A stretch of 64,000 nucleotides of DNA from Limnobacter thiooxidans (lineage in GTDB: Bacteria > Pseudomonadota > Gammaproteobacteria > Burkholderiales > Burkholderiaceae_B). How positions within the stretch are numbered: position 1 is the first letter of the stretch; each line of letters starts with the position of its first letter. The stretch covers positions 62,001-126,000 of the forward strand of contig NZ_AP028947.1 of the NCBI RefSeq assembly GCF_036323495.1, written 5' to 3'. This document shows, piece by piece, positions 61,149-64,000 of the stretch. The position numbers and the translations under genes were made by a program. A model generated the notes under the pieces. The model did no database searches and was not told the DNA's origin. It saw only the letters and a list, made by a program, of their open reading frames with translations.

Positions 61149-61736
61149 TTAACGGCTAAAGGGGCTGACTCCGATCAGTTGCACGTGCAGCCAGGCTGCA
61201 AACACCAGCCAGGCGAGTACGCCCACCACCACGGTCATCATGGTGCCGACCTTGGTGGGGCCGTCTCCGCTGAAACTCATCGGAATAGCCCTTTTGCGTG
61301 CGCTTTTGAACAGCAGAACAGCCCAGGCCAGGAAGGAGCCAAACAACAGGATGTCGGCCAAGGTGCCATTGGACAGCAAGTGTGCCAGCGCCCAGACCTT
61401 GACTGCCAGCGTCATGGGGTGTTGAAGCCTGGCCTTGATGTGATTCATCGGCACATAGCAAGCAGCCAGCAGAATCATCGAGAACAGCATCAGCAGGGCT
61501 GCAATGTGTCGTGTGGCTGCAGGTGGGCTCCACACGAAAATCGGGTCCAGTCGGGCTTGTCCGTAACCGTAAACAATCAATACCAAACCGGTAATTGACA
61601 AAACCGTGTAAATTCCCCGGTACTTGTTTTTCCCCCAACGGGCAATCATGCCAGCCCTGCGTTGCTCATCTGGAATGCGTACAGCGTGCATACCCAAAAA
61701 CAGCACCAGGCCGGTAACCAAAATCAGCAAGCCCAT
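61149..61736 (-). CDS. NnrU-family membrane protein
   Basis: A 195-residue protein with six helices. The NnrU pattern is visible: LFLGMHAVRI near the start, GKNKYRGIYTVLSITGLVLIVYG, and ARLQHPMTLAVKVWALAHLLSNGTLADILLFGSFLAWAV. NnrU was first linked to nitrite/nitric oxide metabolism; related proteins are tied to carotenoid isomerisation. Here it is the last gene of a three-gene run with the fatty acid hydroxylase and a FadR regulator, so a lipid role is plausible. Confidence 0.9.
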   Translation of the reverse strand: MGLLILVTGLVLFLGMHAVRIPDEQRRAGMIARWGKNKYRGIYTVLSITGLVLIVYGYGQARLDPIFVWSPPAATRHIAALLMLFSMILLAACYVPMNHIKARLQHPMTLAVKVWALAHLLSNGTLADILLFGSFLAWAVLLFKSARKRAIPMSFSGDGPTKVGTMMTVVVGVLAWLVFAAWLHVQLIGVSPFSR

Positions 61737-61776
61737 TCAATTCTCCTTGTTGTGTTGGGGCGATTATGTCACAGGC

Positions 61777-62358
61777 TCAGGCGGTGCGCTGTTGCGCTGT
61801 TTTTGAGGTTACTTTGCCAAGCATTACCGGTTTGGGCAATGCGCGTTCCAGCCAGGCCGGTATTTTTTTCAACCCCAGCACATTGGTTTCGCGCATGCCA
61901 TCTTCGGTAAAAACTCGCGTTCCCATGATGTAGTCAAACCATGGGCGGGTTACGCACCAGTTGGCACTTGGGTTGTTGCCCATGTGGTGGTCATAATGCC
62001 AAGGTACCCGTAGTTCACCCCAGGCCGGGTTCATGTGGCTCTTCTTGTGAACCCGGTAGTAGTTAAAACCGCTGTACCACAGGGTACCCACAAAAAATGG
62101 AGCCACTGGAAACAGCGGTGCGATAGCCACTGCACTGGCAATCAGCGCCCAGGCCTCTTTGCCTTGTGCGTGAAGTCCCAGAGGAAATTTTTCATAGTTG
62201 GGGTCGCAATACCCATGTTGGCGTACTTCCTTGTGGTGCTCATGAAAATGAAACGCCCAGAACGTGCCCCGTTTCTTGCCCAAGCCGTGCAGCACGTAGC
62301 GGTGCATGCCCCACTCCACCGCGTTGGCAGTGAAAAGGCCCAATGGAATTCCCAGCAT
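61777..62358 (-). CDS. Fatty acid hydroxylase / sterol desaturase-family protein
   Basis: A 193-residue membrane protein with the di-iron histidine motifs of the fatty acid hydroxylase superfamily: EWGMHRYVLHG, FHFHEHHKEVRQHG, HKKSHMN and PWHYDHHMGNNPSANW. It likely hydroxylates or desaturates a lipid chain at the membrane. The tail is basic and not conserved-looking. It lies 21 bases after the FadR-like gene and 40 bases before nnrU-like on the same strand. Confidence 0.9.
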   Translation of the reverse strand: MLGIPLGLFTANAVEWGMHRYVLHGLGKKRGTFWAFHFHEHHKEVRQHGYCDPNYEKFPLGLHAQGKEAWALIASAVAIAPLFPVAPFFVGTLWYSGFNYYRVHKKSHMNPAWGELRVPWHYDHHMGNNPSANWCVTRPWFDYIMGTRVFTEDGMRETNVLGLKKIPAWLERALPKPVMLGKVTSKTAQQRTA

Positions 62359-62379
62359 GAGATGTCTCCGTCACTTGTT

Positions 62380-63099
62380 TTAATTGTTTGAATTGGTTTT
62401 GCTGAATGCGGCGCTCAAAGCCCGGCTGCCCAACTCGATGTGTTGCCGTGCCAGCACTTCGCTGCGGCGGTGTTCCCCGGCACCAATGGCGTCTGCCAAT
62501 TGCGCCAGGGTGACAACGTCACGAAATTCTTCCTGCATCACCTGGGTCAGGCTGTGCCAGGCGGCCAGGTAGGTCTGGTTCATGGAATTGAAGGCCAGTT
62601 TGAAGACCACATTTCCACTGCCTTGAACCACATGTCCCCAAAACTCGAAGGCCAGTTGCTGCAAGGTCTCCAGTTCAGTCGCAGCCTGCATTTTGTGGAC
62701 GATTGGACGAAGCTGTTGTGCCAGCACTTCACCCCCGTGCACTGCGGCGTGTGCCGCCACTGTCGGTGCAATCGCCTTGCGCAGCGCGATGATGCCCAGC
62801 GCCACTTCAAGATTCACCTGGCCTTTTGCGGTGCTCATCAGGCTGGGCAGCAGTTCAAGCCCGCCTTCTGATTCAAAGTTCTCAACCTGGGTTGCACCAC
62901 CATGCCTGACACGTACCAAACGGGCCTGTTGCAAGCGTTTGATGGCCTCACGCACCGCACCTCTGTTCACCCCGAGAGTTTCAGCCAGTTCACGTTCGGA
63001 TGGCAGCTCCGCGCCTGTGGGCAAGGAGCGGCTCAGAATTCGCTTGCGCAGCTGCAAGTAGACTTGCTCCGAAATTGACGTTTTTTGTATGGAATCCAT
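62380..63099 (-). CDS. FadR-subfamily GntR transcriptional regulator
   Basis: A 239-residue regulator. The N-terminal winged helix (about 10-75) has RILSRSLPTGAELPSERELAETLGVNRGAVREAIKRL and VRHGGATQV. The C-terminal all-helical FCD-type domain (about 95-225) has several His residues in helices that may bind a metal or acid ligand. It is first in the run with the hydroxylase and nnrU genes. A perfect inverted repeat 32 bases upstream is the probable autoregulatory operator. Its sequence is closer to lipid-related FadR than to GntR proper, by inference from context. Confidence 0.9.
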   Translation of the reverse strand: MDSIQKTSISEQVYLQLRKRILSRSLPTGAELPSERELAETLGVNRGAVREAIKRLQQARLVRVRHGGATQVENFESEGGLELLPSLMSTAKGQVNLEVALGIIALRKAIAPTVAAHAAVHGGEVLAQQLRPIVHKMQAATELETLQQLAFEFWGHVVQGSGNVVFKLAFNSMNQTYLAAWHSLTQVMQEEFRDVVTLAQLADAIGAGEHRRSEVLARQHIELGSRALSAAFSKTNSNN

Positions 63100-63130
63100 G
63101 GTCTCGCATTGCCTAATTTAAACTCAGACT

Positions 63131-63155
63131 AACTGGTAAACTCATCATACCAGTT
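63131..63155. promoter_or_regulatory. Likely FadR-type operator
   Basis: AACTGGTA and TACCAGTT are perfect 8-base inverted arms separated by 9 bases (ACTCATC-core), lying 32 bases upstream of the regulator start. TGGT/ACCA half-sites are typical of FadR-type regulators, although their usual spacing is shorter. Confidence 0.6.
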
Positions 63156-63190
63156 AAGAGGGCTTGGCGATATTGACTTGACTACCTAAG

Positions 63191-64000
63191 TCACGCGGGT
63201 TTGCTGTGTTTTAGAAGTGGGCAAATTTGATGCTCAACAAAACCCAGGTTGGGGTGGCTGCCTCGGGTTACCAAGGCGATGGTCCGCACCGGGTGGGGGG
63301 AGCCCAGTGACACCTCTTTCACATCCGTACCCTTCAAAATACCAGCCTGAATCGCCATGGCCGGCAGCATCGCACTGCCAAGGCCCGAGTTTACCAACTG
63401 CACAATCGTGCTCAGATTCGTGACTTCTACCAAACCATGGTCTCTCAACCCATTTTTTCCAGCATCTGTGTTGCAAGCAGACAAGGTGTGGTCGCGAAGG
63501 CAGTGTCCTTTTTCGAGCATTAGCAGTTTACTTGTATCAATTTCTGTCAAATGCCGCTTTTTTCCATTGAAAAGGGTGTCCTTTTGATGGGCCACCCAGT
63601 GCAGTTTCTCGTCAAACAACTTGAATGCCTGAAGTTTTCCCAACGCGAAGGGAAGCGCAATCAAGGCTGCGTCCAGTTCGCCGTTCTCTACTTCATCGAG
63701 CAAAGCACGGGTCTGGCTTTCGCGGACGTTAAGCCGCAACTCCGGGAATTGGGTGCGTATCTCGCTCAAAACAGCACCAAGCAAAAAAGGCGCAATTGTC
63801 GGTATTACCCCCAGCGTGAAATGGCCAAGGGCTGGGTCAACAGCCTGCCCCGCTTTGGCCACCAGGTCGTTGCCCGCCGACAAAATGTCTTGCGCACGCC
63901 GGGCGGTTTCCAAGCCAATGGGAGTCAAGGCCACATACTGCCTGTCCCGTTCAACCAGTTGCACGCCCAGCGTGCGTTCCAGTTCAGCAATGCCGCCTGA
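63191..64000 (-). CDS. oxyR: OxyR-like LysR-family regulator, N-terminus cut by window edge
   Basis: The frame stays open to base 64000, and the visible 269 residues begin inside the helix-turn-helix (AELERTLGVQLVERD). The effector domain has the two OxyR redox cysteines with the E. coli spacing of eight residues: GHCLRDHTLSAC. Reversible disulfide formation by peroxide would switch the regulator on. LGVIPTIAPFLLGAVL and NSGLGSAMLPAMAI are further OxyR/LysR marks. No katG, ahpC or similar target is in the window. Confidence 0.9.
   Translation of the reverse strand, partial: SGGIAELERTLGVQLVERDRQYVALTPIGLETARRAQDILSAGNDLVAKAGQAVDPALGHFTLGVIPTIAPFLLGAVLSEIRTQFPELRLNVRESQTRALLDEVENGELDAALIALPFALGKLQAFKLFDEKLHWVAHQKDTLFNGKKRHLTEIDTSKLLMLEKGHCLRDHTLSACNTDAGKNGLRDHGLVEVTNLSTIVQLVNSGLGSAMLPAMAIQAGILKGTDVKEVSLGSPHPVRTIALVTRGSHPNLGFVEHQICPLLKHSKPA

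Overview
The window reads as chromosomal DNA of a betaproteobacterium, most likely order Burkholderiales. The evidence is a DUF3567 protein, a DUF4148 protein, an NtrY/NtrX-like pair whose regulator lacks an ATPase domain, an NnrU protein, and a HexR-type edd-eda / zwf arrangement. A Limnobacter-like genus is only a guess. About 60 protein genes are supported. I saw no rRNA, tRNA, CRISPR array, transposase or integrase.

Layout: 1-5.6 kb is an NtrY-like kinase (cut by the left edge), its Fis-type response regulator, trkA, trkH and a small CobW-like protein in overlapping order. 5.7-8.4 kb holds DUF3567, an MFS transporter and three long hairpin repeats. 8.4-15.3 kb is central carbon metabolism: edd-eda facing zwf-ppc across a HexR-type operator. 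15.3-25.7 kb is mixed housekeeping and accessory genes: two cation/proton antiporters, a Nudix hydrolase, an MBL hydrolase, AraC, RidA, a Mug glycosylase, a lysozyme/lipoprotein pair, a flavodoxin, a TRIC-like channel and a cupin. A frameshifted gene remnant also lies here. 25.8-29.3 kb is a possible peptide-modification locus: a 41-residue exported peptide with three Cys-Cys pairs, a B12-binding radical SAM enzyme and a tandem DsbA-like protein. 29.4-40.5 kb is a heavy-metal efflux island (CDF transporter, CzcI, CzcC, a His-rich membrane protein, CzcB, CzcA) plus a CzcRS-like two-component system, interrupted by UbiB and DUF4148. 40.7-44 kb has an orphan membrane protein and a second two-component system bracketed by PepSY proteins. 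44-50.4 kb carries an EamA exporter, a fasciclin protein, a histidine phosphatase, TerC and a large hybrid kinase. 50.7-59.6 kb looks like iron or other TonB-dependent uptake: a PepSY membrane reductase-like protein and two TonB receptors around a RegB/RegA pair. 59.9-64 kb has a Na+/H+ antiporter, an operon of FadR regulator, fatty acid hydroxylase and NnrU, and an OxyR-like regulator cut by the right edge.

The most unusual content is non-coding. Five intergenic elements of about 215-245 bp (6.1, 7.7, 8.1, 52.5 and 57.1 kb) fold into the same design: a long interrupted stem, a one-sided bulge, a GAAARCYKS-type core stem, then two apical hairpins. The second hairpin has a different stem in each copy but nearly the same 10-base loop ending in a T-run. 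A second structured repeat (50.5, 52.2 and 56.9 kb) sits just upstream of two of these, making a composite block of about 500 bp found twice, each time downstream of a TonB receptor gene. Stem changes that keep pairing argue that the fold itself is selected or needed for spread.
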